DNA of 64,000 nucleotides from Halichondria panicea (taxonomy: Eukaryota > Porifera > Demospongiae > Suberitida > Halichondriidae). Location of the stretch: the NCBI RefSeq assembly GCF_963675165.1, contig NC_087377.1, positions 9,131,122 through 9,195,121 of the forward strand, in the 5' to 3' direction. A model generated the notes under the pieces. That model worked only from the letters and a program-made list of their open reading frames with translations, was not told the origin of the DNA and searched no databases. Below are positions 55,801 to 64,000 of this stretch, piece after piece (the first letter of the stretch is position 1; every line of letters starts with the position of its first letter). The translations under genes and the position numbers were made by a program.

Positions 55801-56451
55801 TCCTCTTCTTCAGGTTAGTCCTCCGGCTACTTTCAAGGATACTAGTACATTTCTCTTGTAGTATTTCAGTATTTCATGAAAAGCACCACATATCAAATCA
55901 GACATAGCTAGCTAGCTAGCTATAAATGTTTATGCCTCACACATGGACGGTTAACCCGTTTACCACCATGGAAGAAATAAAAGAAGAAAGATGTAATTGA
56001 ATGCCATATTTAACTCGCGCATGTGCCGCATGAAACTGGGAGTTTTCAATCCCTCTCCCTCCACTATCTATGGTATAAGCTACTAAACTTCCATACTTGA
56101 GCACATAATTATGTGATCCAGGACACTACTTAGCTACCGTATTACTACAGTGGAACCTCCATAAAATGAACACCATTGGGGATGGCCGTTGTAGAGAGTG
56201 GTCTTCCTTGGGAGGTTTCGATTGCCAGCTATATATGTATGTTCTATGAGTCATTTCTTGCTGCTAATGAATCTTGGAGCTTTGCTAACTGCTTCTTTAG
56301 CTCATACAAGCTTTGAAAAGGCTGCTCAGGGGCATTAAGGACTGTCAAAATTAGAATGACAAGAAATGTATTATAATGATTTCATGCACATGACGTCACG
56401 CATTGGAATGTTTATCACGTGAGTTGGGTGGCTAACTCTACAGTTACTATG
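55801..56451. other. intergenic with a partial mariner-like MITE
   Basis: TA.TACAGTGGAACCTCCATAAA at 56150 resembles the left end of 8883-9058, with GGCCGTTGTAGAG and a weak right end near 56225. No gene recognised. Confidence 0.45.
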
Positions 56452-57453
56452 GGGTTGGGAGGGGTTGTTATAAAAGAAATGAGGAAATGAGGAAATAAGA
56501 AATAGAAATGAGAACGAGAAATGAGCTGTTAGGCAGAGCGTATCTATGGGCAGAGCAAGTCTGAAGACAAGCTAACATCTACTGAGCTACAGGTACGTAC
56601 CTCCTGGTGACAAGTCTCCTGGTACTCTGCCACCATACAGAACTTATGTTCCTCTGGTACACGGTGTGACACTCTCTACCTCTATCTACTTGTGTGCCAT
56701 GTATACGACTGGCATGGTTCAGACATCAGATCTACCTACGTAACGGTACTTACATGTACTGTCCTACAGTCCCACAGTCTCAAACAATTTACCTATGCGT
56801 GGCTATACTGGGAATACATTCACCGATTTCACAATCCGGTGGGCAAGTGATAGTCAATGGACTGGACTCAATGTCAACATCTACATGTAAGTAACAGCAA
56901 AGAAACCTCCAAAACTGTTTGTCAAACCAAGCAAATTCTAATGATCTGCCAGTCCTGTCGTAAAGCTGCAGGAAGTAATGACATTAGTACACTGTACTGG
57001 TATCATATCCAATCTCGCTACAGGGTGAAGAAAGCAATTCCCATTACCATTCTCACAAGCAATGCTTAGTTAAAGCTGATGCTACCTTTAATGAAGAAAG
57101 CTCACTGTGCCATCTGAAGCGATGGTAAAATTTAATTCTTACAATGTGTCCGACAACCTGTATTGTGTGGAGGTGCCACTATAATTATATATTTGATAAC
57201 TAAAATAATACTTAGTCACCTACTAGCTTCTTGGCTGATATCAGTCATTTTTGTGCATCTATATAATAATAATTATTATAACAATGTCATAATTATTGTG
57301 ATGAAAATTAATGCCATGGTGATGATCGTAACCAAAATATAATTATTATTATTATTCTATTTCTTATTTTTTCATTTCCTATTTCTTATTTCCTCATTTC
57401 CTCATTTCTTATTTCTCATTTCCTCATTTCTCATTCCCTGTTTATAACAACCC
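56452..57453. mobile_element. 1.0-kb TIR element with 9-bp TSD
   Basis: Begins GGGTTGGGAGGGGTTGTTAT and ends TATAACAACCC; just inside are purine-rich AAATGAGGAAATGAGGAAATA repeats on the left and their complement on the right. GTTACTATG at 56443-56451 and 57454-57462 is a 9-bp target duplication. A second copy starts at about 63931 and runs off the window. Inside, GTATCATATC..CAAGC open pieces and CQSCRKAAGSNDIS hint at a relic gene, not recognised. Confidence 0.85.
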
Positions 57454-57517
57454 GTTACTATGTGAGGGTGGAGCTTCGGTCACATGCCGCTGTACTTAAC
57501 TTACTGAAATTGACCGT

Positions 57518-58580
57518 AATGTCTAGAGCGGAAGTGCCTGTCACGTTAACCGTTACATAACAAGATTGAATTCTGGCTCATTCCTAACCTATTTTTCTCC
57601 AATAGAGCCTATATATAGGAAGGAAGGCTTTGAAAGCCTTTGCACCCACAGCTGAAGCTATCCTGAGTACTTCCTAAGTATTTCCAATCGTTTGTGAGCT
57701 ACTATTAGTCACACAGCTGAGCCTGTGTCACAAAACTATATATCCAGCTGGAGCTAAGCCTAAGAGAGATTTAACGACTCTCAACAGCTTGCAGCAACAA
57801 TACTGGGAAGCTAAATCCTATTTCAGACTTCTCTGAATAACTAGTAAGCAGTAATTTAGTGTAGCCTCGGTCCCAGGCCGATTTTTTTTTAATAGAACGG
57901 AGTTGAAAAATACGGCCTGGTATTGATTGTATCTGGGCGTGGCAGGAACCGGAAACCAAAGTAGAGATTCTTCACGCTTTGTTTTATGTCATATTTAAGT
58001 TTAATACCGTAATTTAGCTCCGTGTGTGCTCTGAAGTAACTGAATCTAGCCATAGATTATCTAGCTAGCTAGCTACTGCAAGTTTAAGTTGTTCAGATTA
58101 ACGTATACATTGTCTGCTTCACAAGAAGGCCCCACTCTCATTGCAGAACAGGCCCAGCTCTTGTCAGAAGGAAGAAACGTCTTTGCCATGGTTTTCAACA
58201 TGGTATGACAAGTCTCTTGCTTTCACTCACTGCCCTTTGTGATGGACTACAAACTAGTAGGTAGGACCAACACTGCCGACCCTTGTCGACAGGTGTGTTG
58301 TTCTTGCAAATCTCTCTGCTTCTTGGGTTCCTAACCACGACCAGATACACGCCCAGATACAATCAACACCAGGCCTGGTTGTTGGCCTAGCTAGAAACAA
58401 CTCGGCCTGGAATCGAGGCTATAATTTAGTGGTACATTTTGAGAACTCATTGTAAAAAACATTTTGCCTCACTCAGCAATGTTTGGGCTCACGTGATGTT
58501 GTCTGGCTTTAATGTACAAGAATATCACGTGACAGATAACTTCCACTTTAGACATCGAGTTGCAAGAACTCTGCAAACGT
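57518..58580. mobile_element. second copy of the 35291 element, interrupted
   Basis: AATGTCTAGAGCGGAAGTGC at the left; ACTTCCACTTTAGACATCGA and GCAAGAACTCTGCAAACG at the right. The body follows 35320-35850 (CTGAAGCTATCCT, GTGAGCTACTATTAGT, TTCAGACTT.TCTGAATAACTAGTAA, AATATCACGTGAC). Interrupted by the 560-bp element at 57862-58421. Confidence 0.8.
57862..58421. mobile_element. 560-bp TIR element, 10-bp TSD, nested
   Basis: TAGCCTCGGTCCCAGGCCG at the left and GGCCTGGAATCGAGGCTA at the right; subterminal ATTGTATCTGGGCG / CCAGATACAAT are mirrored too. TAATTTAGTG at 57852-57861 and 58422-58431. Ends resemble the 73-bp foldback at 6728. It interrupts the 57518-58580 element. Confidence 0.9.
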
Positions 58581-58599
58581 CTGTAGCTAGTTGATCGAG

Positions 58600-59280
58600 T
58601 AAAACCCTGAAAACGAATTTGTTGTAAGCTACCTAGTAGCTAAGACTATTAGATAGTAGAGAACTTGTTTCCTGCTGCGCAAGACAGAGTGCAGCCAAAC
58701 AAGAAAGTTAGGAGAAGATCTCAGGGACAATTCAGGTAAATCTTAGCATGTTGTTTATGTAGACCAATTACCTATGAATCTGCTTTTGCGCAGCAGGATT
58801 TCATCAGTATATGATATGTACATCAGGATTCCAGGAAAAGATAGGATCTGTAACTGGAACAAATACTTATTTAATAATCTAAGAAAAGTTTATGTTAATT
58901 GATCAAATGATCTTTATTTTCAATTAAGGATACTTAAATTATTATGTTAGGAATATCCATTGAAACTCTCAGGATACTCCAGGGTAAAAATCCCATGTAC
59001 CCTAGGGTACATTGACTTGTGGTGAGCCTAAAGCCCACCCTCCACCCTTAAAGGGCTCTCTCTTTTATAGAAAACTACTTTGGATCAAATTGTGAGGATC
59101 CAATCACATTCAATAAAACTACCCACCCCATTGGAAGTGGGTTGTCTGAAGACTGAAGTTGTAAATGTGGTTTGTCAAGTGCAAGCACACCGCACACAAA
59201 ATGTGCACAGTGTATGCACGGCAGAGATCAAAGAGAGTACTACTCAGTTGTAAATGGGTTGGATAACAGCTTCTACTAAT
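58600..59280. other. intergenic; possible 5' remains of the next element
   Basis: No convincing coding sequence. CCTGCTGCGCAA near 58670 is mirrored by TTTGCGCAGCAGG near 58785, a short inverted pair. Confidence 0.4.
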
Positions 59281-59309
59281 CAATACATGTTATTGTACTA
59301 CCTCGTGCA

Positions 59310-60335
59310 GTTGTATGTATTCCCTGGGTGGCTCACAGTACTCCCAATTGAGGAGTATGCAGTGGCGTAGGAAGATTTTTTGCATGGGGGGCTCATAGTA
59401 GTCTGGCCACACCCTCCCCAACTTCGTATTCTTGCAAAGACTGAAAGAGGCTGGAATTCGAGACTAGGCTCATAGATCAATCATTATCTCGTGGTAGATC
59501 ATCACTTTGCACTTTAAACTTTCGAAACCTAGCCTATCATTGAAATAATCACGTAATTTATAGTTTAATAGCTAGCTGGCTGCATGCAGCTGTAGCTAAG
59601 CTAACTCAACAGTTCAAGCTAAACATTGCTCTCCAACAAGGGGGGGTTCCAGCCCCTGGAGCAACCCCACTTCCTACGCCACTGGTATGGATTTGCTCTG
59701 CACAAGGGGGCCTTTCGTGATGCTTTGTCCCTCCGCTATGCGTGGCACATTCCTCATCAGCCAGAGACTTGTGCTTGTGGGAAGTCTTTTGATGTGAACC
59801 ACGCAATGATTTGTCCTAAAGGTGGCTTTCCTATTATTCGCCACAATGAAGTAAGAGCTGACCTGCTTATGGAGATCTGCCATGATGTTGAATTAGAGCC
59901 AACGCTGCAACCGCTCACCGGTGAAAGGCTATCTCACCGCACAGCAAACACAGAAGATGGAGCGAGGCTGAATGTTAAAGCCCGTGGGTTTTGGGACAGG
60001 ATGCAATGTGCATTTTTTGACATTAGGGTTTTTTACCCCAACGCACAAAGTAATCGCTCAGCCCAGTTATCCACAGCATACAACAAACACAAATCGGAAA
60101 AAAGATGAGTATATGGCCATAGAGTCAGGGATATAGAACATGGCTCATTCTCTCCCTTGGTATTCTCCTCAACTGGAGGTATGGGCAAAGAAGCCAAGAT
60201 TGTATTCAAGAGGATAGCATCACTCGTGTCCGTCAAGAAGGACACCCCGTACTCCAAAGTGATTAATTGGATTCGCTGCAGGCTCTTATTTTCGCTCTTA
60301 AGATCATAATCACTTCTATGCATTCGTGGCACACA
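59310..60335 (+). pseudogene. retroelement-type C-terminal domain, MITE-split
   Basis: Before the MITE, the plus frame reads VFPGWLTVLPIEEYG (59315-59359). After it, FALHKGAFRDALSLRYAW, CACGKSFDVNHAMICPKGGF, RHNEVRADLLMEICHDV and GFWDRMQCAFFDIRVFYP (59690-60040). A single-base shift at the A-run near 60100 moves the rest (HGSFSPLVFSSTGGMGKEA, VINWIRCRLLFSLLRS) to another frame, ending near 60310. This order is common in uncharacterised invertebrate mobile-element proteins. Two Cys pairs with a His suggest a zinc knuckle, and the E..D.A....FFDIRV layout could be a restriction-like nuclease, but that is a guess. The N-terminal part is absent. Confidence 0.6.
59360..59684. mobile_element. 325-bp MITE (CAGTGGCGTAGGAAG)
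   Basis: CAGTGGCGTAGGAAG and CTTCCTACGCCACTG are 15-bp inverted ends; GTATG flanks both sides (59355-59359, 59685-59689). It splits the coding frame of the surrounding retroelement-type gene exactly between EEYG codons. Confidence 0.85.
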
Positions 60336-61315
60336 CTCCCACACCCACAACGTACTAAAAACAGTGACATTTCAATTGAGCTGGTTCTTAGCGAGAGCCA
60401 CCTTAATTAACAGCTGATAGTACTTACATGTGTTTCTAACTACTTTATAAAACTACATGCTTGCTATTAAAAAAAATGTATTCCCTGGGGAATACATAGA
60501 ACTGCCCTCGGTAGTACAAATCCAATACACCCTTGATATCCATGGTACAAGTATTAGTTATTGCCCAGCCAGACGAGGGCGCCTGCAATAACTAACTTGT
60601 TGCCCAATGACGTTAAACTCGTCTGACTGGTCATATAAGTCGTAATAAAAGACATGTGTTTTGAAGGAATTTAGTGTATTCATTAGTTTTGCTAAATTCC
60701 ATAGTAAATTTTTAGGTTTTCTTCCCACTAAAAGTAGTAGCCTATAAAAGGGACCATTGGGTGGGATGGTGGGGGTTAAGTCCAAAATGGATATCTCTTA
60801 AAGAAATCTGTTGCATTTACAAACAGTGTAAGTGCATATAATCCAGTGCAATATATGGTTGCCATGGTAGTGATGCAACATGCCATATACTGAGCACTGG
60901 ATTGCTTTGATCTGCCCACTCACTGGGCAACAATTACTATTGAATACTTTTCGATGTATGTGACATTGTGTTATTGATTCTCCATGGACGTGCCTTAGTA
61001 CACCTGAGTGTAGGGACAAGCTACAGCTAGGTTTTCACGATAGTGCTATCTCAGCAATAATTTTCTGGGTGTGGCTGTGCGTTCAGGGAGGCTATTTTCC
61101 AAAACTGGATTATTAGCGCTTACTCGACTATGAGTGTATCTTTATTTTAAGCACATGCTCAACTGCAGGCTTTTTTATACTCGAATTGAAGCGCTTTTCA
61201 AGAAGGTTATTAGTGAATTTTAGAGCTAATTTTGTTTATCTATGAGCTAGATAGCTTGTACAGTGCGTTGTACAGTGCATGATTGCTATATACCTAGTGA
61301 TAGGACTCTCTGGGC
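60336..61315. other. intergenic; repeat pieces
   Basis: No gene. ATTGCCCAGCCAGACGAG near 60560 and CTCGTCTGACTGG near 60618 are inverted relatives. 61128-61195 is the inverted relative of 4455-4542. Confidence 0.45.
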
Positions 61316-61317
61316 AG

Positions 61318-62431
61318 AGGCGGATCTAGACATTAGAAAAGGGTGGTTCCTAAAAGCAAAAGGATAACGAGCCCAAAGGGCGAGTATTAAGCTGCGCGCA
61401 GCGCGAAAAATTGGACCACGCCCACTTCCGGTGTAAACCCGCCCATTTCCGGTGTCGTTCCTGTCACCTGAGTGCTAGGCCAAGGGCTAGGGAGGTCTAT
61501 TATAGTACCGTAGTAGATGTAAGATTATGTCTAGCTATAGCTATGGCTCCAGTCCAGTGATAGTAAGATCAAGAAGTTAAGTAAGTGTGTGAGTGAGTAA
61601 ATGACTAATTTTTATACAAGAGCTTAGAGTATTTAATAATTAATTGTAAAAAACACATAATTATAAAGACATTCAATCATCAGGTAGCATAAAAGGGAGT
61701 TTCATTCTCCTTGGGTGTAGCTGGCTGTATGATACTACTAGTTTTTTCATATTTTCTGCAGACAAAAGCTGGTTGCATCGGTCACGATTGATATTCATTA
61801 AAGCAAGTGAACCCAATCTCGATTTCCGACATGGTAGCACGTCGGGCTGTCTTAATAAGTTTTTAGTTGGCTGAAACTCCTCTCGCTCTCACAAGATGTA
61901 ATAGGAAGTGTCAGAGCCAATGTCAACAGAAGATTCACATTTGGATATGTCATCACATGGCACTCTCTCAAGGCAGCTCCTTATTTATATGATTTGGATT
62001 TTTATTTATGTGAAACCGTACTTGCTTTACTCTTTTTGAAGAATGTTGAAATTGGCACTTGACTTGGTCTCTTCCTGTTACTCATTGTTGTATAATAAGT
62101 AAGTCTGGTTGAACATAATTACCACAATCAAAGCTGCATGACCACTGGACACACACATGGATGTGGCCCATCTTGTATCCAATTAATTACTGCTTACTAT
62201 GCAGTTTTTGCAACGCGATCAGTTGAAAAAGAGTAAAGAAGCTGCCACTGCTTTTAGCTAAGTTCTGTTCCTTCTAGAGTGGACTACATGCAGGTATTGA
62301 CATTACTACATAAGTAGAATAGGTAAAACATGACTGTAAATGACTGTAGATTGCTAAAAATCAATTTTAATATTTTGAGCAAAGGGGGGTTCCTTTGCTC
62401 CCTTGGATCTCCCCCTGGATCCGCCTCTGCT
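61318..62431. mobile_element. hAT-like transposon remnant
   Basis: CAGAGGCGGATCTAG at 61315 and TGGATCCGCCTCTG ending 62430 are inverted; CTGGG flanks both sides. The minus-strand content includes the end of a hAT transposase (next entry), but most of the gene is missing, so this is a deletion derivative. Confidence 0.7.
61680..61990 (-). pseudogene. hAT transposase C-terminal dimerisation fragment
   Basis: Minus-strand reading from about 61985 gives ALRECHVMTYPNVNLLLTLA, LTLPITSCESERSFSQLKT, then after a stop and frame shift LGSLALMNINRDRCNQLLSA near 61800. The LPxTSCxxERSFSxLK block followed by L.SLALMNI is the hATC dimerisation region. One clear frame break. No catalytic residues retained. 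Confidence 0.75.
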
Positions 62432-63186
62432 GGGCATGCTGTTACCTTGTCTGATCATGCTGAGAGAATGTGAGACATGGATGAGGTCCTTTTATTCCAA
62501 GTTCCTGGTCAATATGAATTGTAAATGAACTGTAACATAATAGTATGATATAGATCCAGTTATAGGGTTGCCTGCTTGCTCACTTTCTAGCCAGTCAGCT
62601 CTCATCACATAGACATCCGGTTGCTGGGTGGGGCTCGAAAATAATGACTGCATTATAGGCGCATTCTCGAATATAAGCGTATAGAGCTTGCTATGGACCC
62701 CAAAAGCGCACGCGCTAATAATCCAGTTTCTACGGTAAGCTTGTTGGAGACTAGAAAGCTGCTCGGTCAATGGCTATTTGTGCTACATGTATTAATTACT
62801 GTAACACACTGTAACGCAATTTTATGGCTGCCCTATACTGCATGGTATCCTCAGTGACCAAGCAGCACAAATTATAGACTGGTACTGTTACAGTATTGGA
62901 AGTTTAAACATTATAGCCATTGAGTGGGGCTCCACTGCTCAGAATATACTTCTCTAGGGGGGAGGCCCTAAATCACTATGGAGGGCCTAGGTTGCTAACG
63001 AAATAGGGCCCCCCCTAACACCCCAAATCGCAATGAGGGGAGCCCCATATCACTTTTACACCGGTAAGCCACAATGATATACCATAATTATTGCATATAG
63101 AATAGATAAGGAATAATCACGTGCGTGGACTTCCATTTCCAATCCCTCTCTTCCTTAATTTATGCCACATGCACACAACAAATAAA
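62432..63186. repeat. intergenic with uninterrupted copy of the 3803 repeat
   Basis: 62626-62735 (GGGGCTCGAAAATAATGACT, GCATTCTCGAATATAAGCG, GGACCCCAAAAGCGC, AATCCAGTTTCTAC) is the reverse complement of the outer repeat at 3803-4137 without its MITE. Also GC-rich GGGGGGAGGCCCTAAATC-type sequence near 62960. No gene. Confidence 0.55.
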
Positions 63187-63860
63187 ACTATAGAGCACTA
63201 AAGTGCAAACCTTGGCTGGTGACATGATAATAAAGAAACCAGAAGAGTGATAATGCAGTGCATGTAGCATGTATGACTAGCACAGCAACTCAAGAGCTAA
63301 ACCAGACTGGAGGCTAGACTGGAAACCACTCCCCTTCTCTCAGGAGAAAGGGACTGGCAAGCTGCCGTGTTGAGAGTTGTCCCAGTGCGTGAAGAATGTC
63401 ACGCTGCCACAAGAATGTAAACGTCACAAATACTCATGTGCCACCGCCCACACGCTAACTATTACTGCACAAAATATTACCGGCCTCGAGTATAAGTACA
63501 TTCACTGGCGGTCTGTTATCGAGGCTGAGCTAATATCACCCACGCATTACGCATTTTGTGGTTTGTTCTAATTGCATTTCAACGGCAACTTGACAGTCCC
63601 CAGAGCCCAGAGCGAAGGGAGTGGTTTCCAGTCTAACTAGAGGCATGCTGAAACATTGAGTGGTACATGTCACATGAGACATGCACTGTGGACTGGGATC
63701 ACAGCAAAGAAGCCTGGAGTCTTAGACTTAGAGAGGTATGGCTCCTGCCAGGCTTGAGTATACAGGATACAGAGTCAGCCAACAACCAGTCACAATATTA
63801 GCTTTCTACTATTCAATTGTTCCTGGTACGGGATCACTTCAGCTGCAAATACGTAGTCAG
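63187..63860. repeat. second copy of the 4690 repeat, interrupted
   Basis: Left half 63187-63305 and right half 63655-63860 match 4690-5040 (ACTAAAGTGCAAACC; AGACATGCACTGTGGACTGG; TCCTGGTACGGGATCACTTC). A 321-bp TIR element with duplicated flank separates them. Confidence 0.8.
63315..63635. mobile_element. 321-bp member of the TAGACTGGAAACC family
   Basis: TAGACTGGAAACCACTCCCC at the left, GGGAGTGGTTTCCAGTCTA at the right. ACTGGAGGC (63306-63314) and ACTAGAGGC (63636-63644) are a 9-bp duplication with one mismatch, as at 46447. The interior differs from the 724-bp member; the 64-codon frame at 63377 is not recognised. Confidence 0.85.
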
Positions 63861-63930
63861 CAGGAGCTAGATCTAGATAATTCTAGCTTTCTACTTTAGT
63901 GACCCTGTTCCTGGTACAGGATCACTTCAG

Positions 63931-64000
63931 GGGTTGTTATAAAACAGGGAATGAGAAGTGAGGAAATGAGAAATGAGGAAATAAGAAATAGGAAATGAGG
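63931..64000. mobile_element. left end of 56452-type element, cut by window
   Basis: GGGGTTGTTATAAAACAGGG followed by AATGAGAAGTGAGGAAATGA repeats, as at the ends of the 1.0-kb element. Orientation matches its right end inverted or its left end; the window stops before the rest. Confidence 0.65.

Larger units (their letters stand above)
51066..56072. mobile_element. possible P-type transposon limits
   Basis: CATAGATAGTGGAGGGAGAGGGATTGGAAAC at 51065 is mirrored by CAATCCCTCTCCCTCCACTATCTATG ending near 56073, giving about 27-30 bp inverted ends around the P-element-like gene; TATAAG is close to both borders but not perfectly placed. P elements have about 31-bp ends and 8-bp duplications. GGAGGGATTGGAAAC-like pieces are also found elsewhere (14033, 63140), so chance pairing of two dispersed repeats is not excluded. 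Confidence 0.4.

Overview
This is a piece of an AT-rich animal genome, most likely from a marine sponge (demosponge). The evidence is multi-exon genes with GT..AG introns, several only about 35-80 bases long, and fast-evolving membrane receptors built from Ig, fibronectin III and Sushi modules. Old and young DNA transposons are very dense. The sponge assignment is an inference; nothing in the window names the species. No bacterial operon, rRNA or CRISPR was seen.

Host-type genes. (1) 1642-2882, plus: a PHYHIP C-terminal-like protein, split by a frame change. (2) 11949-15847, minus: a complete 4-exon secreted protein (signal peptide, Ig-like, ITIH C-terminal-like domain, about 427 aa). (3) 7317-10191 and 30012-33375, plus: exons of one or two receptor genes. 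One has a leader exon nearly identical to that of gene 2 and a FN3 exon. The other has FN3-like exons, a Ser/Thr/Pro stalk, a membrane helix and a tyrosine-motif tail. (4) 47584-49875, minus: a related receptor with 7 visible exons, same tail family. The tails carry ITIM-consensus hexamers (LAYGHV, VAYGRV) in a repeated YED/YEE..NLAYGHVQ module.

Mobile elements fill the rest. 18.0-22.9 kb: an uncharacterised element protein with a FEN/XPG-like PIN nuclease signature and a CXC cysteine domain. 23,576-30,001: a TIR element of 6.4 kb carrying a 12-exon HECT ubiquitin ligase-like gene and, nested inside it, an IS1595/Merlin-type transposase with its own TIRs. 31.1-32.5 kb: an intronless, broken RIG-I-like helicase copy. 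35,887-39,498: a pogo/Tigger-type element whose transposase gene continues into three tandem copies of an exon pair and a PHD-like finger. 39.7-41.5 kb: a truncated tyrosine-recombinase retroelement (RNase H plus YR). 41,592-46,077: a Ginger-type DNA transposon (4-bp CCGT duplication, gypsy-like integrase in exons, minisatellite, Ulp1-like protease, PHD finger). 51.6-53.9 kb: a decayed P-element/THAP9-like transposase. 59.3-60.3 kb: a retroelement C-terminal domain split by a MITE. 61.3-62.4 kb: a hAT remnant. Many short non-autonomous elements were resolved to the base by their TIRs and target duplications, including a 53-bp foldback with a 9-bp duplication.

Together the window looks like an immune-receptor-like locus used repeatedly as a landing site. 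Several insertions lie between exons of the plus-strand receptor exons (3), so that gene may be stretched over 26 kb, or may be two broken genes. All domain names rest on motif recognition by eye; no database search was run.
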